Positions 51,001 to 62,699 of a DNA stretch of 64,000 nucleotides are shown here, piece by piece; the first letter of the stretch is position 1, and every line of letters starts with the position of its first letter. Under the pieces are notes generated by a model that was given only the letters and a program-made list of their open reading frames with translations, had not been told where the DNA came from and did no database searches. The translations under genes and the position numbers were made by a program. The stretch is from the NCBI GenBank assembly GCA_949317995.1, contig OX439044.1, forward strand, positions 27,538,733 to 27,602,732. Reading direction: 5' to 3'. This DNA is from Acholoe squamosa (Eukaryota; Annelida; Polychaeta; Phyllodocida; Polynoidae).

Positions 51001-53996
51001 GCCGGGGTGTGTGCATTTGTCCAGAAAAAGTAAAATGATAAATAATTATTTCAGCTCTACTTAATGTATTATTAAAATTCAAAAAGGTACCGTAATCTCT
51101 CGCGTAGAAGGCGCAGCCCGCGTAGAAGGCGCACCCCCAACTCAGGGAAGGCTGATTCACGTAGAAGGCGCATCTGCTGCTCCTGAATCTAATATTTGAA
51201 AAACCCGCGTATAAGGCGCACCCCTAACTCAAGGAGCATGGTCCACATAAAGGACCCAACCCAAAGGGGCATTTCAAATATTAACTACAGATATCAATAC
51301 CCCATCTGGTCATGTATTTTCTTTAACCAAAGAAAAGGTGTAGTTGATAGCATAGTGCTCTATATGCCCATAATTTAATGAATGAAGCATACCATTCTGT
51401 TAGCCATAAAAGTCTTTGGAAAAATATGTACAGCTCACTCACTGAGAACTTTATTGATTATACTATTGACCTTTTAATCAAGAGAATCAAAAGATGCAGC
51501 ATCAAAAAAATCTCCTGTCATAGTAGTGCTGCTGCCATCTGGTGTTAATATAGGAAACACTTAAGGACATACAGAACATAACACCAGATGGCAGCAGCAC
51601 TACTATGACAGGAGATTTTTTTGATGCTGCATCTTTTGATTCTCTTGATTAAAAGGTCAATAGTATAATCAATAAAGTTCTCAGTGAGTGAGCTGTACAT
51701 ATTTTTCCAAAGACTTTTATGGCTAACAGAATGGTATGCTTCATTCATTAAATTATGGGTATATAGAGCACCATGATATCAACTACACCTTTTCTTTGGT
51801 TAAAGAAAATATATGAGGGTGTGTACCTGATTCTAAATTGGGAGTTGGAGGTACCCCGCGTATAAGGCGCACCCCCAACTCAAGGCAGCCTTGCTCCCGC
51901 GTATAAGACCCATGAACGATCTGATTCGCGTATAAGACGCGCCTTATACGCGGGAGATTACGGTATGTGTAGCTTTGACCCCTCAGAACCCCCGTCGATC
52001 CCCATACATGTAACCCTTTTGGATCCAGGGAGAATCGAATTCCCACATATAAGCCACATGTTGTACGCCTGATACTATGGTATCTCAAAGGGGTGTTACC
52101 CCTATTCTCCATTCTGATAAACTCCTTCTTTTCCATGGATTTTTAGACAAAATAACATCCCTTTTTCACTTAACAAGGACATCCTAAATAACTAATGTCC
52201 TCGTTAAAAGTACCTCTTTCGGTGGGGCCTGTGGTCACGAGATGGCGCTGTCTGAATTTGAATATTCATGAGGGGAAGGGTGTTGGCTGTGTGTTGGCTC
52301 GGGGCCAATGGCACCACACGCACGACTTAACACAACAGGCCCGTCTGTGTTTGGGAATTGTGTTGGTGTGGGGGTGGGGTGGGGGGCGTGCTATATATTA
52401 TGCCAGTACTGTAGCGAGACCTGTGGGAGGGGGTGGTGAGGAAAGTTGGTAGAGAGGCACGATGGTTCACAGAACTGTACGAGTTGTAGGGGTCGACTCT
52501 GACATTAAAAAGTCATGTGATGGCTGAATGGAGGGCAAATAAAGGTTGGTGTATCGATGTTTCCAGGCATTTTAGTGGGAGATACCGATGGGAATGTTGG
52601 GTATGCAGAATCATGCATATATGGGACTTACTTTTGTGGGAATTCTACACTACCCCCCCCCCCCCTCAATGACCGTGTCAATAGCTTTTTGAATTTTGAA
52701 AATCCATTCAGTATGAAAAATTTTTTATTTCATTGAACATATTCTAAAACTATAGGTGCATCATATACACGGGATGTGCCTTATATGCGGGAGATAACGA
52801 TATAGGCAAATTTTGGATATTGAACTGTAGGTGAAAATTCAAACAGCCCAGTAACTGTAAATAAACAAATTCGGTGGGATAAATATTGATAAACATGGGG
52901 GCAATGAGAATAATAAAAACAATATAAAGGCTGTTCATGCTTATTTAGGATGACATTTAATATTAACTGAGTGACCTTTTTGTTCGGCAGGATCTGCGGC
53001 GGTGTAATAACACATCGCCACTGGACAGCGCAGGCAGCACAGCAGACAGCTTCACATCCGAATCAACAAGTAGTTCCATCTCAGAGTCGGAACATGATGA
53101 CAAGTTCCTTGATGGCACAACACCACATCTTGTTGCTTCACACTTGTCTAATGATGAGAATAGCAACAGCAGCTTCAGTAAGGTAGAAGATGACGACGAT
53201 GATGCAGATGACAGTCGGGACGACAGTCGGGGTGACTTAGGTGACAGTCCCCCGGTTGTAGGCCGCAAGGATGTCAAAGGCAGCTCACGGAATGAGAGGC
53301 ATAGCGACAAGAGTGACAGCTCTGGTGACGAGTCGGGAGGTCAGTACAAACTTGGCGTTCAGTTCTAAAAATAATTGCAATAAAGAATTAATAAGAGCAT
53401 TTTATTGCTTAAAATAGAATGTGTGTCCGTGGTCTTTTGGTTAAACAAGCTGAAAATAAATTGTGTTCTTCCGGCGTGCTAAAGAAGAATTCTCTGGTGT
53501 TTTTTTTTTAAGACAGAATTTTCTTTGAATATAGATTTAGGTTTTATCATCCATGCAAATAGCGCTAATGGGCAAAAATAATGCAATTGAAATGAGAATC
53601 TTAGCATGTTTAAGCATATCATTTAAAATGGTCAATGATTTAAAAATAATAAAAAAAAACTTTCACATCTGCACATTCTTTAATTTGTCAGTAATGTGAT
53701 GATAACAAATATACTCATTCTATAAACAAGTCTTAAATTAAAGTTAATTAAATTTGACAACGTTGGTTTCAGATGACGATTCATGGGAGCTGGTGACCTG
53801 CTACTGCATGAAGCCCTTCTCAGGGAGGCCAATGATTGAATGCTCTGAGTGCCTAACATGGATCCACTTATCATGTGCGAAGATCCGGAAGTCAAACATC
53901 CCAGATGACTTTGTTTGTCAGAAGTGCCGGGAGTCCAAATTCACCATGCGAAAGTCCAGTCGCATCCGCAGTGAAAAGAAAATGATCAATGCATAG
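42004..53996 (+). CDS. PHF13/PHF23: PHF13/PHF23-like PHD-finger protein, five coding exons
   Basis: Exons: 42004-42025, 42358-42407, 46553-46651, 52991-53339 and 53773-53996, each with GT donor and AG acceptor and matching phase; together 247 residues plus stop. A basic N-terminal region leads to the family's conserved [20 protein letters not shown] segment (exon 3). A Ser/Asp-rich linker (exon 4) and the C-terminal PHD finger (exon 5) follow. Vertebrate PHF13 and PHF23 bind H3K4me3 through this finger and act in chromatin and transcription. One invertebrate gene probably corresponds to both. Introns 1-4 contain only repeats. I trust exons 3-5 fully; exons 1-2 rest on phase and splice sites. 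Confidence 0.9.
44659..44845. mobile_element. Partial MITE of the CCGTAATCTCCCGCGTA family
   Basis: Left end TACCGTAATCTCCCGCGTAG with repeated GCGTAGAAGGCGCA motifs. The right end is not recognisable; a long C-run interrupts it. Confidence 0.65.
45127..45693. mobile_element. MITE of the CCGTAATCTC-GCGTATAAGGCGC family, 567 bp
   Basis: Starts TACCGTAATCTCTCGCGTAT and ends with its inverse (ACGCGAGAGATTAAGGTA). Inner parts fold back too (CCTGTCCAGAGG against CCTCTGGACAGG). TA at both ends fits a TA target. Confidence 0.8.
46320..46425. repeat. Short minisatellite, CCAGGTGTCCAGGGGG-type units
   Basis: Variants of CAGGTGTCCAGGGGGC repeat about six times, with G-runs up to ten. Confidence 0.75.
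46553..46651 (+). CDS. PHF13/PHF23: PHF13/23-like exon 3 (conserved basic-helical motif)
   Basis: Ninety-nine bases in phase 0 after TTTTTCAG and before GTAAGC. It encodes [18 protein letters not shown], the segment shared by PHF13 and PHF23 near the N-terminal end. Confidence 0.88.
49760..49990. repeat. Dispersed CCCTAACAAGGGT motif cluster
   Basis: CCCTAACAAGGGT occurs four times within 230 bp, each with similar AAAATC-type flanks. The motif is itself an imperfect palindrome (CCCT...AGGG). Confidence 0.65.
51088..51965. mobile_element. Hairpin MITE of the CCGTAATCTC-GCGTATAAGGCGC family, 878 bp
   Basis: Ends TACCGTAATCTCTCGCGTAG and CGCGGGAGATTACGGTA. Inside, an inverted repeat with arms of about 240 bp (51300-51545 and 51570-51812) is nearly perfect around a ~25-bp loop. 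It contains GATGGCAGCAGCACTACTAT in both arms. The subterminal parts repeat GCGTATAAGGCGC. No coding capacity. Confidence 0.88.
52740..52803. mobile_element. Worn right end of the same MITE family
   Basis: GTGCCTTATATGCGGGAGATAACGATA is a diverged right end. Upstream text (TTTTTGAATTTTGAAAATCC) matches the copy at 62317-62612. The left end is missing. Confidence 0.55.
52991..53339 (+). CDS. PHF13/PHF23: PHF13/23-like exon 4 (Ser/Asp-rich linker)
   Basis: In phase 0 after TTCGGCAG. It encodes a long low-complexity linker rich in Ser, Asp, Glu and Arg, including [17 protein letters not shown], and ends one base into a codon completed by exon 5. Confidence 0.85.
53773..53996 (+). CDS. PHF13/PHF23: PHF13/23-like exon 5 (PHD finger)
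   Basis: Encodes the whole C4HC3 PHD finger: C-Y-C, C-x-x-C in ECSEC, H and C in WIHLSC, and CQKC at the end. The [16 protein letters not shown] and KIRKSN segments are those of PHF13/PHF23. The Trp in TWIHL belongs to the methyl-lysine-binding set of this family. A basic tail ends at TAG, 53994-53996. Confidence 0.97.
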
Positions 53997-56900
53997 CGTT
54001 GTGATTAGACGTTGATGAATTGTTGTTGTACAGCAGACAGTGACTGATGGTGTGTGTTCTACAGCACCAAGTGTGTGTTTTACTACTGCCACGGGCCTCA
54101 CAGACTGTGGGATTTGTACATAGAAAGGCCATATGGACACACGAGGCTATCTCACTTGGTGGTGATCCACAACTGCGTTTGGACAGGGAGACCTTACTCG
54201 CGGATCACAATTCGCATGCAGGGCCCTGCTCGGGTCTTAATAGGTATAATTACGATATTGTACATTTATTTTTACGTTTTCTGGGGCCGTAGAAGGTCCT
54301 GTACACCAGCAGGGGTAACAATTCAAGGCAGCTCTACCTGACTTCCCCTCTCAGCACAGTGGACCTATCCCATTTGCATAACTGGACGAGTCCAACCAGG
54401 AACTGGAGGGGAGGCAAGGAGCCAGTTACAACGGACACTTAATATTTTTATGAGCCATCTGTACAGTTATATACATATACAAAGTTATATACCGTGTCAC
54501 GTCGATAGATTGTGCATTGCATTTAGGATTTGGTGGAGAAAATTTGTTATTTGGCATACATTAAATACACTAATTTCGATTGCCATAATGTGCACTTTTG
54601 GAGTTGGGCTGTGACGGCTTGGAACCTCCATAATATATTTTGGAGGTAGTTGAAGGGGCGTGGACTATCAAATTAGGCCTTAGGGGTGATTAGAGGATGG
54701 GGGCTGTAGAGCTAGATGGTGGTGGGTAGTCTGTTATTCTATGATTCAACTGCACCCACCACCCACGGGAAAGCGTGCTTCTCCTAAGTCGTCAGCTGGC
54801 TACCCCACCCCGACCATCCTGTCCATCTTCTCTCTTCTACTTGAAATCCACTATTACCCTACATTAATCCCACATAGTCATCCCCTCAGTCACTATGTCT
54901 GCCGCGTTTGGCTCCCAGAACCTCGTTTTCTGCACCATCAAATTATGTTACCATCATTTTCCATACCACACACGCATATAATACATATACATGTATAGCA
55001 CTCTTAACTGAACACTGACAGCTAAATTGAGCCTGAACCCTCCCCAGTGTCTTCAGTAGTAGTGCAGGTAGTGCTGGTATGGCTGTTAGAGCCATAGTGG
55101 GAGGGCACCTTAGAATTCTGGTTTATGATTCATTGATTTGACCTAGATGCTTTTGAGTCTTAGTATTCTTCACGGAGTTCTCTTTTTATGTCCGAGAAAG
55201 CTGTAAGCATAGCCACCCTTTATTCCGGACCTGAATTTGAATATTTATAAGTTTATATATCCCCAAGAGTACGGCCTCGCATGTGCTAACCTATGCCGAA
55301 CCTCCCTTTCCTTAAGTTATCTTAGTCATTGTTCAACCTCCTTACTCCTTCACCTATTCGTTCCTAATGCCTAAGTATGCTGGTCCTGTTGTCAGCACCT
55401 GGTGTAACCGTCACAGCCATTGGTGTTCGGCCTTGGTCCCTGCAGAAAGCAAACACTCAGGACTCTTCGTTCTATACTACACAAATATGCAATATTGACT
55501 AGCCATGTTTGTTCCATTTGTCGGTCGCCATGGCATTTGTCACGGGTCATTGCATCTGCCTGACAACACATTGGGGAACTGAGTGTCTCTGAAAGATTTA
55601 GTGCTGTGCATGAACCTGTACACTTGGGGCAAATTGGTGATTCAAAATGAAATTCTCATGAATCCTTGGTAGGTAAAATTGTCCTACAGATATTGTTATA
55701 TTGCAATATACCAATGAATTTTAATAATGGAAATTAAAGCCTATCGGCAGGGTGGGTTAGTCGGGGTTTCATTCAGTGATATAAATGTTTGTCCAGTGTT
55801 CAGATTTTGCAGTTATCGGACAAGTGAAAATGCTCCCATAAGCAACCATGATACGACGTGGTCATGACAGGAGTATTTCTTAAGATGTCGTATGCTTGGC
55901 CCAATGCACTTCACTCATTAAGTGCAATGGATCTTTGCTGAACTGATTTGTATAAATGTCGACATTTCGCCTGAATACAAACCGGTGTGTGTGATATGGA
56001 TTAAAACGGTAGATTACTGAGTGATGAACAAAGCTTTCTGGGTGACATGAAGCTGGTCTATAGTATTAACCACAGATTTACATGTATTAAATGTAATATT
56101 GCTGATCTTAATGCAAAGACCCTTAATGTATTTATGAAATCCAAGGAACAGTGCTGCACACAAACATAGTCCTTGTCAGTGTATTTAGTGTGAACTGATC
56201 TCTTGCTACATCAACATGTAAATGTGCACAAAATCATATGAAACATTTTTGGTAGCATGTAATGACATTTGATGAAAAGAACGGGTATCATCGATATCTG
56301 TTATTGATAGTCATTAGCGATCTACCCTTAATTGCTAATGATTACCAGTAGTAGATTTCTTGATGATACCTCGGATCAATATTAAAAGATGATTACCATT
56401 TTTTTTTTTCGGTTGTACAGGTAGTTATGCACAGACAGATTTTTCCTGTCGATTTATGTCGATGCAAATCACATTTAACTCACTGCATGTGCACTGACCT
56501 CTAGCTGAGGTGGTGTGCATACTTAAAGGTAAGACTGTTCTGAGGGGTTAATTCTGGTAATACGTTTTGTAAATGGTGTGGGACTATATGTATAATGTTG
56601 CTCATGCTACATGAAAGACAGTCGCCTTGGCCATACATTATCTACAGCTGTCACATTTGGGAAGGGGAGGTCGACACCACCATGCATTGCTTACGTTATT
56701 TCTTTGGGTTTATAACCTATTCTCGAAGCCAGTCTCCCTGTCTTAGTGCCCTGAATGAGAGCTGTGTTTTCATTGTTGTAAAATATTGTACATAAGACGA
56801 GAGCTGATAATATGTAGGCATTTATGTATCTGCCCCATGGCCTTGTTAACAGTAAAGTGCTGCCCTGTGGCAATCCTGGGATTGATGGTGCATGTTATGG

Positions 56901-59900
56901 GGTAAGCTTAGACCGTAGAGGAGGGAGGGGCGGCGATCCTCCACTAAGGCAGAATGGCATAACACAGTGGGTCTCTGCGAGTGTCCACCAGCATAGTGAG
57001 TATTGTAAAGTGGAAATTATTTGACACCACTGTGGCACACTGTTCACATTAGTTTTGTCTGTTGTCCAGTAGGCTATGTCCTACTTGGTCCTGTTTGTTG
57101 GTGTCTGTGTATATGTACAGAAAGTGTTTACTTTGTACAAAGTACAATTAACGTTCACCGTGGCCCGCGGTCCCCACACAAGGCCGCGGGTGTGATTCAT
57201 ACCACAAATGCTTATGATAACCGTGATAGTAAAAGATAACACAGATTGAAGATTTTTATATGGCGGTCGTAGAGATTGTATATGTTAGATGGCCAGTATC
57301 TAGGCAGCCTGTATAGATGCCCTTTTTGCATTCCCCATTTCTTCTTTTGGCTTTCTGGTGGCACTACTGCCCACTATTTTTGCTAGTTATGGAGTTTTAG
57401 GACCAGGTGCTAAGAAAGGAAAACCAGCAGGACCTTTTTAATGTCGTGCGTGTAGCCCAGGTTAAGTTTAGTTACTATGATGAAAGTGGCCCCTCTGCAT
57501 TCATATTATCATCACCTGTAGATCTGTTGCTGTTACAAGTATACTGTGGCTTTTAGGGAAGGAGTTGGGTCCATTTTGGGCAGTCTTTATTTTTTAATTG
57601 ATGAAAAGTCCCAGCCAGACTCTGTGGAAGATAAAGTGTAACGGTGATAGTGATGTGACTGAACCAAGCCAGTGTGATATGAGTAAGGGAACATTCACAA
57701 ATGATGTCGCTGATTCACAAATGATGTCACTGACAATGGGGTGGGGCTGTCTTGTTTATTAGGGCTAACTAAAAATCTGTGTAGAAGAATTTTCAAAGAG
57801 AAAAGATCGAAATATTAGCGACATCAATTGTGAGCATTCCCGAAGACTGACAGTGCCCAACCTTTTCATTGTACCAGTTGTTTCTAGCATGTTTTTTATG
57901 AATCCAATATCCTTACTTATCTTCAATTTATGGGCATTTTTGCCTATGTAAACCTTTTTTCTAATTCTCAAGATATGGGATAAATAGGCTGAACTGCCGT
58001 AATACCTTCCCTCTAAGGCAAGACTTATACGCAACGATGGCCCCCTGGTGCGCATTATAGGATTCCTAAGCTCAGGGTGTACCTTTAACAGAAGCGAGGA
58101 TTTCCAACAATAGAACACTACCGAAAAGTCCTGGCTTGGCGTGGACTAAGGGTTCACCTTATAATCAAGGTGTTATGATAGGGAAGGGTATTTACCTTTC
58201 TAGAAACATCGACAAGGTTTTGAGGCCAAGATACATTAATCACCAAGCATAGAGTATCTTCAGCGATCAAGTACTTGCGTTCTGTTGATCCTTTTGAGAA
58301 AGGACTTTACTCACCTTATCAATTCAATTGTTTATTTTCATTGTTTTGAAATTTATGCCTCACCCGTCTTCTCTCCAACCACAAAACTGCAAATCTCAAC
58401 CCCTTTTGTATCATGTGCTAAATTGTGACCCTTGACCAGTTACTTATGATGGAAGGCAGCTGCAATATTCACTCTCCCTGTTTTCTCAATGTAAAATTAT
58501 AAATGGAAAATATTTCATCCTAGAAGGCTATTTAAGCATCTAGTAATGCAAAATGATAATGATCTCCCGACACATGGAGCTTCTGCACTTCAAAATGTGC
58601 GGACTTGTCAAATGATGTTATATGCTGTACATTTATCAAAATGTCACATTTTCAATTGTCTTTATCGTCCATGTGTGAAAAATGTGTGAACTAGCTTCGT
58701 AATCTTTAAACTGTTTTTCAACATGTATCTCAAATTACTGGAAAACCAGTTACAAGCAGAATACTATGAATTAAGCAAATATGAATTTTGTCTGCTTTGT
58801 CATTTATCAGCTATACCTACTGCCGATTTCAGGGTAAAGATTTGCACACAAAACCGTACTGATCGAACAGTGACGGGTCAAAATGACAATCATGTAAGTC
58901 TTCATGCTTGTATGAGAAGACAACGTGAAGGCTGTTTAGAAATATATGTTGGCAGTCTTTTGTCACCAGGTGAGGTACATGTTATTATTGTTGCCATGGT
59001 TACTATGGTTTGTTCCCCATCTTGTACTCTGTGCACCGCAAGCGTTTAGACGATTTTAAGTCCGTAAGTAGTATGACTACATGTCTGTTTCTCTTTGTTC
59101 TTTTTATCAATTGGCAAAGTGTTGGGCAGGGAGTTCTGTAAGTTATCCCTAATATATCTCTTCAAATTCTGCAAAAATTTTTTTTTAGGAATATCCCCTG
59201 CGGTGTACTACAGCTTCACAAATCGATGTATATAAAAGGGAAAAAGATAAGATAATATTTTGAAAATATTTGGAGATGTTATTCCTACTTGTATCAGGTA
59301 GTGTTCGTCTGTCAAGACTGAGGGGGCACTGAATGTCCACGCATTGTGTATAAAAGTTTGTGTATGTTGAAATTGTATATCAGTCCATCCAGGCATTTTG
59401 TCGCTTTCACTGAAGGTTTCCCAAGGCGCTCAGCGCCAATGGTGATCTGACAGATGTCAAACTTGTATATTGGTCACCTTGGTATATCAATGATAATAAA
59501 CAAATTAATAACACTCATGATTATTTTGTTATCTCATTGATAAATGATAGCAGTAATAACCATCTTGAAACAGTAGCACCTACATACCCCCACGTGCATG
59601 TATCAATACCCTGATCCTCCCCATCGCCTTGCTTGGTTCTACTTAGAAGCCACACAAAAATGAAGCATACCATTTGCAAACTTTTTAATGAGTCCAGTAT
59701 CTATAGCAAACCATATCTCCACAGCAACCATGTCTTAGGTACTGGACCGTTGCTACCAGTGGGGTTTTTATGTGTGATTAAAGTTTTGTTTTCTTTAAAA
59801 ACTATGGTTCATCATAGTTAAAAGTTTCTAAAAGAAATTTATAGAGGAACTGTATAAAGTTATAGAACAATGTAGGCACATTTCAAGACTTCATGGATAT

Positions 59901-60006
59901 TGTATTTTTTTTATGATTTTTTTTTTCAAAATTTTTCACTGGTCTGGGTACTCATGTACTTTTTTTGTGTGCATAGTATGTATTGTGCACATAATTGTGT
60001 AAAGAC
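53997..60006 (+). other. 3' UTR and flank of the PHF13/23-like gene
   Basis: Six kilobases with no supported coding region. Part is probably 3' UTR; ATTAAA occurs at about 54562 and AATAAA at 59495-59500, but I cannot tell which is used. A worn relative of the GCGTATAAGGCGC family may lie at about 57996-58160. Confidence 0.4.
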
Positions 60007-60234
60007 TACCGTAAAACCCTGGTCATAAGCCGGCCCCGGTCATAAGCCGGGGTGTGAGTTCAGGGAAATCCTATAAGCTGGTTTTGGGGTCAAATTTTTT
60101 CCATTTTCTCTTTATTCTATAGTAAAAAAAAAAAACCAGTCATAAGCCGGGGGTAGACTTAGGGAGAAATTTAGAAGCCGGTTTTGATCAAAAATAGAAA
60201 AAAAAATCCGGCTTATGACCGGGGTTTTACGGTA
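60007..60234. mobile_element. MITE with TACCGTAAAACCC inverted ends
   Basis: 228 bp. Starts TACCGTAAAACCCTGGTCAT and ends ATGACCGGGGTTTTACGGTA. Its ends contain repeated CATAAGCCGG. TA at each end is the likely target duplication, as with Tc1/mariner-type MITEs. It shares the TACCGTAA start with the other family. Confidence 0.85.
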
Positions 60235-60317
60235 TGTACTGCCAGTGGTATAGTTTACACTCAGAGTGTGCTAGAAAGATAGGCTCAGGCCATGCCATGT
60301 TTACTTTTTATGTCACT

Positions 60318-61469
60318 ACCGTAATCTCCCGCGTATAAGGCGCGTCTTATACGCGAATCAGATCGAGACTGGGTCTTATACGCGGGAGGGTAGTTGCCTT
60401 GAGTTGGGGGTGCGCCTTGTACGCGGGGTACCTCCACTTTCCATGCACACAGGGTCATGTATTTTCTTTAACCAAAGAAAAGGTGTAGTCTAACCCATGG
60501 TGCTCTAAATACCCCTAAACTGCTGAATGAAACATGCCATTCTGCTCACCATAAAAGTGTTTGGAAATATGTGTACACCCCACTCACTGAGAGCTTTGTT
60601 AATTACACTATTGACCTTTTAATCAAGAGAATCCATGCAGCATTATAATCAATAATCCTGCCATAGTGTGTGCTGCCACCTGGTGTTGTATGAGCTGTAT
60701 GTCATTCTCTATTCTCTACATTACAAACTACTGGTATCCCAGCATGCCATGTCTCTAGAAGACAGGCCTATTTCCCTGTTATAACAGTGTGGGCCTAGAT
60801 AATCAATGGGAGGGTATGATATGAACAAATAACACATTTGGTTTGAACCTGTCTTATCTATAACTTGTTAACAAATAATGCAAATCAGAGGATTATTTCT
60901 TTCAAAAAATGAACAGTATTGTACCTTTCAAAATGATGCCAAATAACATCAGTTGTGGGCCATATGAAGACAATTGGCATCAATAGTAGTTAATGAGTTA
61001 AATGATTCCTAGAATAACACCAGGTGGCAGCACACACAATGACAGGATTATTGATTATAATGCTGCATGAATTCTCTTGATTAAAAGGTCAATAGTGTAA
61101 TTAACAAAGCTCTCAGTGAGTGGGGTGTACACACATTTCCAAACACTTTTATGGTGAGCAGAATGGCATGTTTCATTCAGTAGTTTAAGGGTATTTAGAG
61201 CACCATGGGTTAGACTACACCTTTTCTTTGGTTAAAGAAAATACATGACCAGTTGGGGTATTGATAGTTGCAGGCAATATTTGAAATGCCCTTTTGGGTT
61301 GGGTCCTTTGTGTGGACCATGCTCCTTGAGTTAGGGGTGCGCCTTATACGCGGTTTTTTCAAATATTAGACTGAGGAGCAGCGATGTGCCTTCTATGCCG
61401 ATCTGCCTTCTCTGAGTTGGGGGTGCGCCTTCTACGCGGGCTGCGCCTTCTACGCGAGAGATTACGGTA
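60318..61469. mobile_element. Largest hairpin MITE of the GCGTATAAGGCGC family, 1152 bp
   Basis: Ends TACCGTAATCTCCCGCGTAT and ACGCGAGAGATTACGGTA. Arms of about 250 bp (60450-60700 and 61010-61270) are inverted copies and match the arms of 51088-51965. A ~310-bp centre separates them. No coding capacity. Confidence 0.88.
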
Positions 61470-62316
61470 GTCAGAGAATTGAGTAACATGATGGCAAAGT
61501 GACTGATATTTTTCATTATAGGTCATAGCATAGAGGCCATTGTGGTGTCCCTCTGTGACTATTGAATGTGAATCAACTATCGGCTGTGATGGCCCTGGCC
61601 ACTTAAAGAGCCAGTTCACGGGAAGCACCACTCTTCAAGCAGAGGCGCTTCAGAGAACACTAATAAAGTATAATAAGGGAGTGCGGGCTTATTTACCTCT
61701 AGATGGCGCAACCATCAATATCAATATGTATACACCAGATGGCACTACAAACTGGCTTTCAGATGTAAATAAACAATGGTACATGGACATGTGGCAAGTG
61801 TATGAATCTATGCATTTTACCTCCATGCACTTTAAAAAAATGATCTACCACATGCGCTGACATAATTAGACATCTAACAGGCTAAGAGATATGTAAACAT
61901 GACCAATTGATGGAGCATATTGTCTGAATATCTTCATTTGTCCACATGGTCCATTTCACAGGAAGCAGCATGTGCCATGTGGAAAATGATCAGGGTTTGT
62001 CTTTGTTTGTTGTGGCACAGGAGATTGTGCCACATTGAAATACTCTACTAAAAAATATGTGTCAACCTAAAATAATCACCATTTAATATAGCATACTCGT
62101 ATTAAGATCTGGTAGCCCCAGTAAAGATTTCAATAATTTTATTTGAATCTGTTCCAGTCATGGGTATGGGGAATGAAAGTACCAGCAACATGACACAGGA
62201 GACTGTGCCACCCAGCCTGCAGACGCTGACCTTACATCATGCATCAGTCCATATGTACCGGAAGTGCTGATGCGCATGGCCAGTTTCCCATGGGAAATGA
62301 AGGAAACTGTAACAAG
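61470..62316. other. Non-genic spacer
   Basis: No supported gene. A 107-residue ORF at 61540-61860 has no recognisable domain; a phrase of 12 bp (AGATGGCGCAAC, near ACCAGATGGCACTAC) is repeated loosely. Confidence 0.4.
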
Positions 62317-62612
62317 TACCGTAATCTCCCGCGTATAAGGCGCGTCTTATACGGGGGGTTTTAGTTCTCATTTGATCCAGAAGGGGGACACCAAGACCTT
62401 TCTTTTGATATCTTACATGACCCCTTGGTCAAAATAGGACAAAATGGGGCCCAGGAGAGCCCAAGGTGGCCCAAGCTACCCATAGATTTTTGAATTTTGA
62501 AAATTCATTGAGTAGAACCAAAGTTATGAATTTTTCATTTTTTTGAGAATTTTCCAAAACTCTAGGTGCGCCTTATACGCGGGCTGCGCCTTATACGCGG
62601 GAGATTACGGTA
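62317..62612. mobile_element. Short MITE of the GCGTATAAGGCGC family, 296 bp
   Basis: Ends TACCGTAATCTCCCGCGTAT and its inverse ACGCGGGAGATTACGGTA. It shares the AATTTTGAAAATTCATTGAG interior with 45127-45693 and 52680-52803, and lacks the hairpin arms. Confidence 0.87.
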
Positions 62613-62699
62613 ACTACATGTATAACAAGGTCACATCACCTTTCCAACACTGACTGTCTGTTGTTCATTGCAACCCTTGAAAGGCATTGACCCACTATT

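Larger units (their letters stand above)
46652..52990 (+). other. Intron 3 of the PHF13/23-like gene
   Basis: 6.3 kb holding a (CACT)n microsatellite (48303-48328), CCCTAACAAGGGT repeats (49760-49990), the 878-bp hairpin MITE (51088-51965) and a worn MITE end (52740-52803). No exon in phase; one candidate at 47551-47710 was rejected. Confidence 0.5.

Noticed and set aside
54047-54342. Plus-strand ORFs after the PHD exon
   Set aside because: They lie after the stop codon in what is probably 3' UTR, in two overlapping frames, with no recognisable domain.
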